64,000 nucleotides of DNA from Collinsella aerofaciens (GTDB lineage: Bacteria > Actinomycetota > Coriobacteriia > Coriobacteriales > Coriobacteriaceae), in contig NZ_OY725712.1 in the NCBI RefSeq assembly GCF_963360655.1, positions 62,001 to 126,000 of the forward strand, given 5' to 3'. Made by a program: the position numbers and the translations under genes. Below are positions 16,647-23,719 of the stretch, piece after piece; the stretch's first letter is position 1; every line of letters starts with the position of its first letter. The notes below the pieces were generated by a model that saw nothing but the letters and a program-made list of their open reading frames with translations, was not told where the DNA came from and made no database searches.

Positions 16647-17180
16647 ATGTTGAAGAAAACCCTCGCCTTCGCCCTGTCAGCGGCGCTTTTTGCGTTCTCG
16701 CTCGCCGGCTGCGGCGGAAATTCAATCGACAGCGCAAAGGCAAGCGATGCCGATTCCCAGGAAAAGACCGAACAGGCGGCCGATGCGCCCGAGGGCGCAA
16801 GCGCTGCCCCCATCACCGCCGACAAGGTGGCCGACGGCACCTATCCGATCACCGTAGATTCCAGCTCGAACATGTTCAGGATTGTGGACGCCCAGCTCAT
16901 CGTGGAAAACGGCTCCATGCACTGCGTGATGACACTTTCCGGCACGGGCTACGGCAAGCTCTTCATGGGCACGGGTGACGAGGCTGCCACCGCGAGCGAG
17001 GCCGACTTCATCCCCTATGTGGAAAACGCGGAAGGCAAGTACACCTACGACGTGCCCGTTGAAGCGCTCGACGAGGACACCGCCTGCGCCGCGTGGAGTA
17101 TTAGAAAAGAGCAGTGGTACGACCGCACGCTCGTGTTCGAATCCGCCGGCGTCGATCTGCGCGCCGACGCACTGAAGTAA
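16647..17180 (+). CDS. lipoprotein with NEAT-like beta module, unknown ligand
   Basis: A 177-residue protein with a signal peptide (MLKKTLAFALSAALFAFSLA) and lipobox LAGC. An acidic Ala/Glu/Asp spacer (about 30-55) precedes one globular domain of about 110 residues. That domain, with DGTYPITVDSS, LIVENGSMHCVMTLSG and YDVPVEALDEDTA, resembles the N-terminal module of the next gene product: both share IV-[EK]-[ND]-G, a T-[LW]-S-x-x-x-Y-x-K pattern and P-V-x-L-D-E-D. The pattern recalls NEAT haem-binding domains, but that is inference. It lies between the chelatase and the importer, so a tetrapyrrole-binding role is plausible. ATG at 16,647 follows GAAAGGA. Confidence 0.7.
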   Translation: MLKKTLAFALSAALFAFSLAGCGGNSIDSAKASDADSQEKTEQAADAPEGASAAPITADKVADGTYPITVDSSSNMFRIVDAQLIVENGSMHCVMTLSGTGYGKLFMGTGDEAATASEADFIPYVENAEGKYTYDVPVEALDEDTACAAWSIRKEQWYDRTLVFESAGVDLRADALK

Positions 17181-17184
17181 CGCC

Positions 17185-18756
17185 ATGCGGTCGATTCTTC
17201 CCAAGGGGGAAAACAGGAAGCGCCACAGCATCGCGGCGCGCGCGATTGTCTGCGTTCTCGTCGCCCTGCTCGCGCTTCCTTTCGCGGGGTGCAGTGCGAG
17301 CCCGAACGCGACCGGTGGCACGGCGGGCTCTCAGGAATACACTGTGAGCGTCTCGCTTTCCGGTGGGTCAGGGCGTGCAAGCATCGCCTCGCCCACCACA
17401 ATTGTGAAGGATGGCGACACCTACACCGCGACCATCACCTGGTCGAGTTCGAACTACGACAAGATGACCGTCGACGGCGTGGACTACGCGCCCGTAAACG
17501 ACGGCGGCAACTCCACGTTCGAGATACCCGTCACGCTCGACGAGGACATCGCCGTGTCGGCCGAGACCGTCGCCATGTCGACGCCGCACACCATCGACTA
17601 CACGCTCTACTTCGACTCATCCACCATGAAGGAGAAATCGGGCGACGAAGCAAGCGGCGGCTCCCCTGCGAGAACGGCTTCAAGCGCCGCGGCCGACTTC
17701 CACAACGCCGATTTGGGCTGCGGCTGGAAGCCGACGGGGACGCTTCAGCTTGAATACGCCGAGCACTTCACTGTCGACGAGTTCGAAGGCGGCTTGCGGC
17801 TTATCTGCGTTTCGAACGGTGAGCGCTTCCTCGTGGTACCGCAAGATGCGAAGGTACCTGATGGGTTGAGCTCTGACATCGCGGTCATAAGACGCCCCGC
17901 CGACAAGGTGTACCTCGTGTCGTCGGCAACGATGTGCTTGGTCGACGCGCTCGATGCGAACGACAATATCTTCATGTCGGGCACGAAGGCCGACGATTGC
18001 TCGGTCGCGGGCTTCAAAAGCGCACTCGAAAGTGGGGCGATCGCCTACGGCGGCAAGTACAGCGCGCCCGACTACGAGCGAATATCGGCCTCGGGCTGCA
18101 CGCTCGCCATCGAGAACACCATGATCAACCACACGCCCGATGTGAAGGAAAAGCTGCAGAAACTCGGGCTCGTCGTGCTCACCGAACAGTCGTCGAGCGA
18201 GCCCGAAGCACTCGGGCGCCTCGAGTGGATTAAGCTTTTCGGCGTCCTGTTCGACAAGGAAGACGAGGCCGCGCACCTGTTCAACGAGCAAAAGGCCCGC
18301 GTCGAGCAAACGTCGAGGCTCGCGTCGTCAGGTAAAACCGTGGCGTATTTCTACATTAACTCGAACGGGGCCGCCGTCACGCGGCGGGCGGGCGACTACG
18401 TGGCGCAGATGATCGAGCTTGCAGGCGGCAACTACGCGCTCGATGACGCGCAGACGGCGTCGACGTCAGGTTCGTCAGTAACGCTCGAAATGGAGCGCTT
18501 CTACGCGACGGCGAAGGATGCCGACATCATCGTCTACAACGGCACCATCGACGAATCGGTTGCCACCTTAAACGACTTCGTAAGCAAAAACGCGCTATTG
18601 TCGCAGTTCAAAGCCGTGAAGAACGGCAACGTCTGGGTCACAAGCGCCGACATGTACCAGCAGATGACTTCTACCGCCGACATTATCGACGAGCTGCACG
18701 GGGCGTTCACCGGCGATGACGCGAGCGACTTCCATTATCTGAGGAAGCTCGGCTAG
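17185..18756 (+). CDS. substrate-binding lipoprotein of a BtuF/FecB-type importer with N-terminal NEAT-like module
   Basis: A 523-residue lipoprotein. Basic N-region MRSILPKGENRKRHS, hydrophobic core, and lipobox FAGC near residue 36. Residues about 50-150 form a beta module related to the preceding lipoprotein (TIVKDGDTYTATITWSSSNY, FEIPVTLDEDIAV). Residues about 210-520 have the class III solute-binding fold used for B12, haem and siderophores (ISASGCTLAIENTMINH, LGRLEWIKLFGVLFDKEDEA, VAYFYINSNGAAVTRRAGDY, FKAVKNGNVWVTSADMY). It starts 4 bases after the preceding stop and is followed 4 bases later by the permease, so it is the binding protein of that ABC system. Fold-level evidence does not fix the ligand; the riboswitch points to a corrinoid or related tetrapyrrole. 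Confidence 0.8.
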   Translation: MRSILPKGENRKRHSIAARAIVCVLVALLALPFAGCSASPNATGGTAGSQEYTVSVSLSGGSGRASIASPTTIVKDGDTYTATITWSSSNYDKMTVDGVDYAPVNDGGNSTFEIPVTLDEDIAVSAETVAMSTPHTIDYTLYFDSSTMKEKSGDEASGGSPARTASSAAADFHNADLGCGWKPTGTLQLEYAEHFTVDEFEGGLRLICVSNGERFLVVPQDAKVPDGLSSDIAVIRRPADKVYLVSSATMCLVDALDANDNIFMSGTKADDCSVAGFKSALESGAIAYGGKYSAPDYERISASGCTLAIENTMINHTPDVKEKLQKLGLVVLTEQSSSEPEALGRLEWIKLFGVLFDKEDEAAHLFNEQKARVEQTSRLASSGKTVAYFYINSNGAAVTRRAGDYVAQMIELAGGNYALDDAQTASTSGSSVTLEMERFYATAKDADIIVYNGTIDESVATLNDFVSKNALLSQFKAVKNGNVWVTSADMYQQMTSTADIIDELHGAFTGDDASDFHYLRKLG

Positions 18757-18760
18757 CACC

Positions 18761-19801
18761 ATGAGAAGCCGACTTTCCATGGCATACGACGAATCGGGGC
18801 GCGTCGCACGGTGTCGCGTCGTGACGGCGCTGCTCGCTGTTGTCCTCATCGTGCTCGTCGGGGCCAACCTGTGCATCGGGAGCGTGCTCGTGCCCGCAGA
18901 CCACATCCCCGGCATCCTTTCGGGCGGCGCGGCCAATTCCATGGAAAGCCAAGTCATCTGGGAGATTCGCCTGCCGCGCGTGCTTTCAGCCGTGCTTCTC
19001 GGCGGGGCACTTTCGCTCTCCGGGTTCCTGCTGCAGACGTTTTTCAACAACCCCATCGCCGACCCGTTCATCTTGGGCGTCTCCTCGGGCGCAAAGTTCG
19101 TCGTCGCGCTTACGATGATCGTGCTTCTGGGCGCGAACCAGGCCATGTCCTCGCCGGCCATGGTGGCCGCAGCGTTTCTGGGATCGCTTATCACCATCGG
19201 CTTCGTGCTCCTCATCGCACGGCGCATAAGTTCCATGGCCATGCTCATCGTGGCGGGCGTCATGGTGGGATACATCTGCTCGGCGGCGACGAACTTTCTC
19301 ATCGCCTTCGCCGACGACCAGTCCATCGTGAACCTGCACAACTGGTCTTTGGGTAGCTTCTCGGGTTCGAGCTGGGACGACATCGCGGTCATCGCGGTCG
19401 TGGTGATCACCGTGAGCGCATGCGTATTCGCGATATCGAAGCCCCTTTCCGCCTTCCAGCTGGGAGAAGCCTACGCGAAAAGCGTCGGCGTGAACGTCGC
19501 ACGCTTCCGCGTGGTGCTCGTCCTTCTAGCGAGCATGCTCTCCGCCTGCGTGACCGCGTTCGCTGGTCCGGTGTCGTTCGTAGGCATCGCGGTTCCGCAT
19601 CTCGTTAAGTCGGCGCTGAAGTCGTCGAAGCCCATCCGCGTGATTCCTGCGTGCTTCTTGGGAGGCGCCATCTTCTGCGCGGGCTGCGATTTGATCGCGC
19701 GCACGCTGTTCTCCCCCGTCGAGCTTTCCATCAGCGCCGTCACCGCCATCTTCGGCGCGCCGGTGGTTATCGCACTCATGTTGAAGAAGCGGGTGAGGTA
19801 G
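18761..19801 (+). CDS. btuC: FecCD/BtuC-type ABC permease
   Basis: Integral membrane permease of 346 residues with about nine to ten hydrophobic helices. Family features are WEIRLPRVLSAVLLGGALSL near residue 67-86, FFNNPIADPFILGVSSGAKF near 95-114, and PVSFVGIAVPHLVKSALKSS near 270-289, the last being the coupling region that contacts the ATPase. The BtuC family imports cobalamin, haem and iron siderophores. The start at 18,761 is 4 bases after the binding-protein stop; ATG at 18,779 is an alternative. Its stop touches the ATPase start directly. The ligand is inferred from the riboswitch and island context. Confidence 0.88.
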   Translation: MRSRLSMAYDESGRVARCRVVTALLAVVLIVLVGANLCIGSVLVPADHIPGILSGGAANSMESQVIWEIRLPRVLSAVLLGGALSLSGFLLQTFFNNPIADPFILGVSSGAKFVVALTMIVLLGANQAMSSPAMVAAAFLGSLITIGFVLLIARRISSMAMLIVAGVMVGYICSAATNFLIAFADDQSIVNLHNWSLGSFSGSSWDDIAVIAVVVITVSACVFAISKPLSAFQLGEAYAKSVGVNVARFRVVLVLLASMLSACVTAFAGPVSFVGIAVPHLVKSALKSSKPIRVIPACFLGGAIFCAGCDLIARTLFSPVELSISAVTAIFGAPVVIALMLKKRVR

Positions 19802-21118
19802 ATGGGGAAATTCGTGCCGCAGCCCAAAACGCTCGGAAGGGACATTCCGTGCTTAGACAGTCCTAAGCTCGCACGAAAGCGCCAGAAGGCACTTTCGGCT
19901 CGTGCGGAACTGCACGCGGAACGACTCCTCCGAGCGGAGTCGAACCTCGAAACCCCGGTCGAAACGCAGGCTGACGGAGCGCCGCTTTTCCGCATAAGCG
20001 ACCTGTCGGCGGGCTACGACAAGAAGGTCGTAGTCGAAGGCGTCGATCTGGAGGTTCGCGCGGGCGACGTCGTGGCGCTCATCGGGCCGAACGGCTCGGG
20101 CAAGTCGACCATCTTGAAAACCATCACGCGCCATCTGGCACCGCTTGCCGGCGCGGTCGAGCTCGACGGGCGGGAGATTTCCCGATGGAAGACGGCGGAA
20201 TTCGCAAGGAACCTTGCCGTTATGCTGACAGATCGACCCCGGACCGAGCTCCTCACCTGCCGCGATATCGTAGAGGCGGGAAGGCATCCCTACACCGGGC
20301 GAATGGGAACACTTTCGCCTGACGACCATAGTCGGGTCGACGAGGCCATGAAAACCGCACATGTGGAAGAGCTCGCCGAGCGCGACTTCATGCAGATAAG
20401 CGACGGGCAACGCCAGCGCGTCATGCTCGCACGCGCCATCGCGCAGGATCCGCGTGTGCTCGTGCTCGACGAGCCCACATCGTATCTCGATATCCGCTAC
20501 CAGATCGACCTGCTGCGAATACTTCGCCACCTTACGAAATCGCGGAATGTGGCTGTCATCATGTCCATCCACGAACTCGAGCTCGCGCAGAAAAGCGCCG
20601 ACAAGGTGATTTGCGTGAAGGACGGTCGGGTCTTCCGCGCCGGCGCACCCGAGGACATATTCACGCGCGAGACGATTGGCGAGCTCTACGGCCTTCAACA
20701 TGGCACCTTCAACGAGCACTTCGGCAGCGTGGAAATTGGGCGCCCACACGGCGATGCGCACACGTTCGTCATCGCCGGCGCAGGTACGGGGTCAGCTGTG
20801 TTTCGCCAGCTCATCCGGCAGGGCAAGGCGTTCTACGCGGGCATTCTGCACGAAGGGGACATCGACTGCGAGCTCGCGCGCGACCTGGCGACGGAATGCG
20901 TGGCCGAGCGCGCCTTCGAGCCGATCAGGGATAAAACCATAGCCCGCGCCAAAGAGCTCCTCGTCCACTGCGCGCGCCTTATCGTGTGCCCCGCTGCCTT
21001 CGGCACCATAAACGCCCGCAACGCAGAGCTCGTCGAGTTCGCACGATCGCATGGTATCGAGGTCATGCAAGCGTGCGAAGGCGCATCGGAGGATTCCCAT
21101 TTGGAGTGGGAAGGATAA
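19802..21118 (+). CDS. btuD: BtuD/FecE-type ABC ATPase with extra C-terminal domain
   Basis: A 438-residue ATPase. An N-terminal extension of about 60 basic and acidic residues precedes the nucleotide-binding domain. That domain has Walker A IGPNGSGKSTIL, signature MQISDGQRQRVMLARAIAQD (SDGQ in place of SGGQ) and Walker B VLVLDEPTSYLD. After the usual end near residue 305, a further 130 residues follow, including FVIAGAGTGSAVFRQLIRQG, FYAGILHEGDIDCELARDL and a hydrophobic strand at LIVCPAAFGTINARN. As I recall, comparable C-terminal domains occur on some archaeal and anaerobe B12-type ATPases; their function is not known to me. It is the last gene of the riboswitch transcript and of the island. 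Confidence 0.88.
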   Translation: MGKFVPQPKTLGRDIPCLDSPKLARKRQKALSARAELHAERLLRAESNLETPVETQADGAPLFRISDLSAGYDKKVVVEGVDLEVRAGDVVALIGPNGSGKSTILKTITRHLAPLAGAVELDGREISRWKTAEFARNLAVMLTDRPRTELLTCRDIVEAGRHPYTGRMGTLSPDDHSRVDEAMKTAHVEELAERDFMQISDGQRQRVMLARAIAQDPRVLVLDEPTSYLDIRYQIDLLRILRHLTKSRNVAVIMSIHELELAQKSADKVICVKDGRVFRAGAPEDIFTRETIGELYGLQHGTFNEHFGSVEIGRPHGDAHTFVIAGAGTGSAVFRQLIRQGKAFYAGILHEGDIDCELARDLATECVAERAFEPIRDKTIARAKELLVHCARLIVCPAAFGTINARNAELVEFARSHGIEVMQACEGASEDSHLEWEG

Positions 21119-21135
21119 ACTGAACTTTCTTTTAA

Positions 21136-21228
21136 GGATCCTCAGGCTACAGCTCCTGCGCCGGCGAGGTCTACAAGGCGCCGGAGAACCTCGTGAACAG
21201 GAATTTCCACGCCGACGAGCCCAACTAG
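21136..21228 (+). mobile_element. remnant of an IS3-family transposase (OrfB)
   Basis: In the frame from 21,136 the sequence reads YSSCAGEVYKAPENL followed by VNRNFHADEPN and then TAG at 21,226. This matches the segment of IS3/IS150-type OrfB transposases just before the first catalytic aspartate block (normally followed by KWVTD or similar). There is an in-frame TAA just upstream at 21,133, and nothing of the catalytic DDE core remains. The scrap lies between the last island gene and the stop codon of the core TetR gene, 3 bases away. The length is small, so the call rests on this one conserved block. Confidence 0.65.
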
Positions 21229-21230
21229 GC

Positions 21231-21842
21231 CTAATCCAAGCGAGATTCCAGACTCGACAGACCATTGAGAGTCAGATCGTTGGCGACCTCAGAGACGCGC
21301 TCGATAGGAACCGAGCCGTCAGACAGCGCCCACGTGCGATAGATACCGATAATACCCGACAGCAAAAACGCCAGATAGTAGTCGAACATTTCGTCCTTGA
21401 GACCTTGGGGCAGCAGATCTCGCTCGGCAATCTCGTGCTCGAGCGGCGCACGAAGACGAGCCATGAAATCATCGAGCGGAATATTCTCGATCAGCTGACG
21501 ATTGAGCACCAAGTTGTTGCACAGTGCCTCGTTAACGGTTTTAAAGAAGGTCGCCGCCGCGCTCAGGGCGCGCTCGTTGGTGTCGCCGTCCATGGAAGCA
21601 AGCGTTTTCTCGACTGAGTCGACAATCATCTCCACCACATCGACGGCAATGGCATCGAGCAGGCCGTCAACCGTACCAAAGTGTACGTAAAAGGTCTTGC
21701 GGTCGACATTGGCCTCGCGCGCGATGGCACTCACCGTAATGTCTGCCAGCGGCTTTTCCATGAGCAGGCGCTCGAAAGCCGAAAGGATGGCATTACGGCT
21801 GCGAACGATGCGACGATCAAGACGCGGTTTGCTGGTTGCCAT
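21231..21842 (-). CDS. TetR/AcrR-family transcriptional regulator
   Basis: A 203-residue protein with an N-terminal helix-turn-helix: RRIVRSRNAILSAFERLLME, then ITVSAIAREANVDRKTFYVH (about 35-54), which is the usual TetR recognition region. The remaining 140 residues form an all-helical ligand domain with LLSGIIGIYRTWAL near the end, resembling the TetR_C_33 group. The start at 21,842 is preceded by GAAGGGA. The base composition is like the core genome, not the island. Its stop lies 3 bases from the transposase scrap, so it marks the first core gene. Target and ligand are unknown; the flippase-like gene upstream on the same strand is a candidate partner. Confidence 0.9.
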   Translation of the reverse strand: MATSKPRLDRRIVRSRNAILSAFERLLMEKPLADITVSAIAREANVDRKTFYVHFGTVDGLLDAIAVDVVEMIVDSVEKTLASMDGDTNERALSAAATFFKTVNEALCNNLVLNRQLIENIPLDDFMARLRAPLEHEIAERDLLPQGLKDEMFDYYLAFLLSGIIGIYRTWALSDGSVPIERVSEVANDLTLNGLSSLESRLD

Positions 21843-21958
21843 GGACGTGTCCCTTCGATATGCGAGCATTCATCAACAGATGAGAGATAATCTACGTAAG
21901 AGGATTATCCCCCATACGGCACAAATATGCCCCGCATCATGAAGAACGCACGACTGCC

Positions 21959-23266
21959 CTACTGCGACTTAGGGTGCTTCTTCTTATTGAGTGCCGACGG
22001 AGATACGCGAATACCATCGCCTGTCTGGCGCACATAGGCTTTATGAGCAGGCTTAGCGGTCCCAGAAGCCTTCTGAGCGTGCTTCTTGGGATCAACGGTA
22101 ACAGCATTCATGGGGTGCGGCTTAGTGGGCGCAGAGGGCGTCTGAGGCGTGCGGCCGAGCTTGCGCATCACGCGATCCCAGCGTGCATGGATGCTCTCGT
22201 TGTGGGCGCTCTTAAGTCCCAGCAGGGGCGCAGCCAAAATGGTAGGCGCAATAAACGTAATGAGACGCCACAGCAGATAGCCGGCGGTCGAAGCCGACCC
22301 AAAGAAATGACCCAAGAACAATGCAAAGCCGCCCTCAGCGCCACCAGTTCCACCGGGCAAGGGAACCGCAGAGCTTAACAGCTGGACAAAGGCGCTCGCG
22401 GCCATGACCGAGAAAAAGTCGACCTCGTGGTGGCCAAAGGCAAGCATCAGGAAATACGGAACCAGATAGAAAAACGCGAGCTGCAGCATGGTGATAAACA
22501 CGGTGAGCAGCATGGAAGAAAAATGTCCGGCCGAAAGCTTGAACTTCTCGGAGAAGGAGTAGATCTCGCCATCGACAAACGTGCGCCAACTCTCGATCTT
22601 AGTGGCCGAGACACCAATGCGCTCGAGCCAATTGATGATGCAATGGGCGACGCGCGTGACGGTCTTAGGCATGAGCGCGACGGCGAAGATGCCAAGCAAG
22701 ATGCAGCAGTGTCCACCAAAGCTAAAGACGCACAGCAGCGTCATGTCGCCGTAGCGTTCGGCAAAAAACGGCATACGGGCGAGCAGCAGGATAGCGCCCC
22801 AGGCGACCAGGCCAAACTGGTACACGATAAAACGCGTGAATTGCGTGGCGCCGGCCTCGCCCACGTTTTGGCCGGCCTTGGTCAGGCGATAGATCTGAGC
22901 CGGGGTGGAGCCCATCATCATGGGCGTCAGGTTGCCAAAGAAGATGCCACTCGCCTCGACCGAGATCAGGTCGCGGATGCCGACGGGCGAATTGGGATCG
23001 AGCCAGACGGCGATCGCATAGGCCACAATGCCAAAGAACAGGTACATGAACATGCAAAGACACGCGACAACGAGCCATGACGCCTGGACGCTCGACATAG
23101 CGGCCCAGAACTGCCCCATCTGCCCGGTTACCACCAGATAGACGATATAACCCACCAGCACGACGCCGATAAAGATGGCGCCGCGGCGTGCGCTCTTATT
23201 GTCATCTCCGCCCGAGGCCTCAACCTCGACCTGGGGCTTAGACGTATGCTGAGAGGACTCCGTCAT
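21959..23266 (-). CDS. flippase-like integral membrane protein (UPF0104 / LPG-synthase TM family)
   Basis: A 435-residue protein. A polar N-terminus (MTESSQHTSKPQVEVEASGG) precedes about eight membrane segments beginning near residue 30 (GAIFIGVVLVGYIVYLVVTG). It has the family elements SVEASGIFFGNLTPMMMGST, GEAGATQFTRFIVYQFGLV and SAVPLPGGTGGAEGGFALFL. The tail (about 360-435) is Lys/Pro-rich and probably cytoplasmic. The family resembles the membrane part of MprF and is thought to move lipids or lipid-linked sugars, but this member has no synthase domain. The ATG at 23,266 has AGAAGGAGT upstream. The substrate cannot be read from the sequence. Confidence 0.85.
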   Translation of the reverse strand: MTESSQHTSKPQVEVEASGGDDNKSARRGAIFIGVVLVGYIVYLVVTGQMGQFWAAMSSVQASWLVVACLCMFMYLFFGIVAYAIAVWLDPNSPVGIRDLISVEASGIFFGNLTPMMMGSTPAQIYRLTKAGQNVGEAGATQFTRFIVYQFGLVAWGAILLLARMPFFAERYGDMTLLCVFSFGGHCCILLGIFAVALMPKTVTRVAHCIINWLERIGVSATKIESWRTFVDGEIYSFSEKFKLSAGHFSSMLLTVFITMLQLAFFYLVPYFLMLAFGHHEVDFFSVMAASAFVQLLSSAVPLPGGTGGAEGGFALFLGHFFGSASTAGYLLWRLITFIAPTILAAPLLGLKSAHNESIHARWDRVMRKLGRTPQTPSAPTKPHPMNAVTVDPKKHAQKASGTAKPAHKAYVRQTGDGIRVSPSALNKKKHPKSQ

Positions 23267-23372
23267 GAGACTCCTTCTAACAGTCAAAATATCTTGGATA
23301 TTGTACCCGTAAGGGCCATAGGCAGAACGCAAAGCTCTGGTTCAAACGGGAATTGCAGACGGTTGTTTGATA

Positions 23373-23406
23373 ATAGAAAACCCGGCCTTCCATAGGAAGT
23401 CCGGGT
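23373..23406 (-). terminator. rho-independent terminator after the tRNA-Glu pair
   Basis: On the minus strand ACCCGG-CTTCC pairs with GGAAG-CCGGGT around a TAT loop and is followed by TTTTCTATT. It lies about 10 bases beyond the 3' end of the second tRNA in transcription order. Confidence 0.85.
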
Positions 23407-23416
23407 ATCAGATGCG

Positions 23417-23493
23417 TGGTAGCCCGTACCAGATTCGAACTGGTGATCTCCGCCTTGAGAGGGCGGCGTCCTAAACCGCTAGACGAACGGGCC
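23417..23493 (-). tRNA. tRNA-Glu (anticodon CTC), promoter-distal copy
   Basis: The minus-strand sequence folds as a full tRNA: acceptor GGCCCGT with ACGGGCT, D-arm, anticodon stem CCGCC/GGCGG around loop CTCTCAA (anticodon CTC, reading GAG), T-arm with GTTCGAATC, and an encoded CCA. It is 77 nucleotides, identical to the copy 22 bases upstream. Confidence 0.95.
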
Positions 23494-23515
23494 ATAAGCC
23501 TCAGCAGAAAAGAAG

Positions 23516-23592
23516 TGGTAGCCCGTACCAGATTCGAACTGGTGATCTCCGCCTTGAGAGGGCGGCGTCCTAAACCGCTAGACGAACGGGCC
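23516..23592 (-). tRNA. tRNA-Glu (anticodon CTC), promoter-proximal copy
   Basis: Same 77-nucleotide sequence, cloverleaf and CTC anticodon as the neighbouring copy, with encoded CCA. It is transcribed first from the promoter at 23,627-23,655; the two form a small tRNA operon closed by the terminator at 23,373. Confidence 0.95.
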
Positions 23593-23626
23593 ACATGACA
23601 TCTGCACTGCCGTGCTGCAAGGAAAT

Positions 23627-23655
23627 ATATTACGGGACAAAAAACGTCAGCGCAA
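23627..23655 (-). promoter_or_regulatory. promoter of the tRNA-Glu pair
   Basis: On the minus strand TTGCGC (23,655-23,650) and TAATAT (23,632-23,627) are 17 bases apart, about 35 bases upstream of the first tRNA. Confidence 0.7.
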
Positions 23656-23719
23656 GAAGAAATTCCAAATTGCCGAAAAATTGTCGGCAGGTTATGGAAC
23701 ACGCAGGTAAACTAGGTAG

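Noticed and set aside
23417-23592. tRNA-Glu pair as the integration site of the cobalamin island
   Set aside because: The tRNAs are more than 2 kb from the island edge, are intact with their own promoter and terminator, and I see no repeat of a tRNA end at the boundary.
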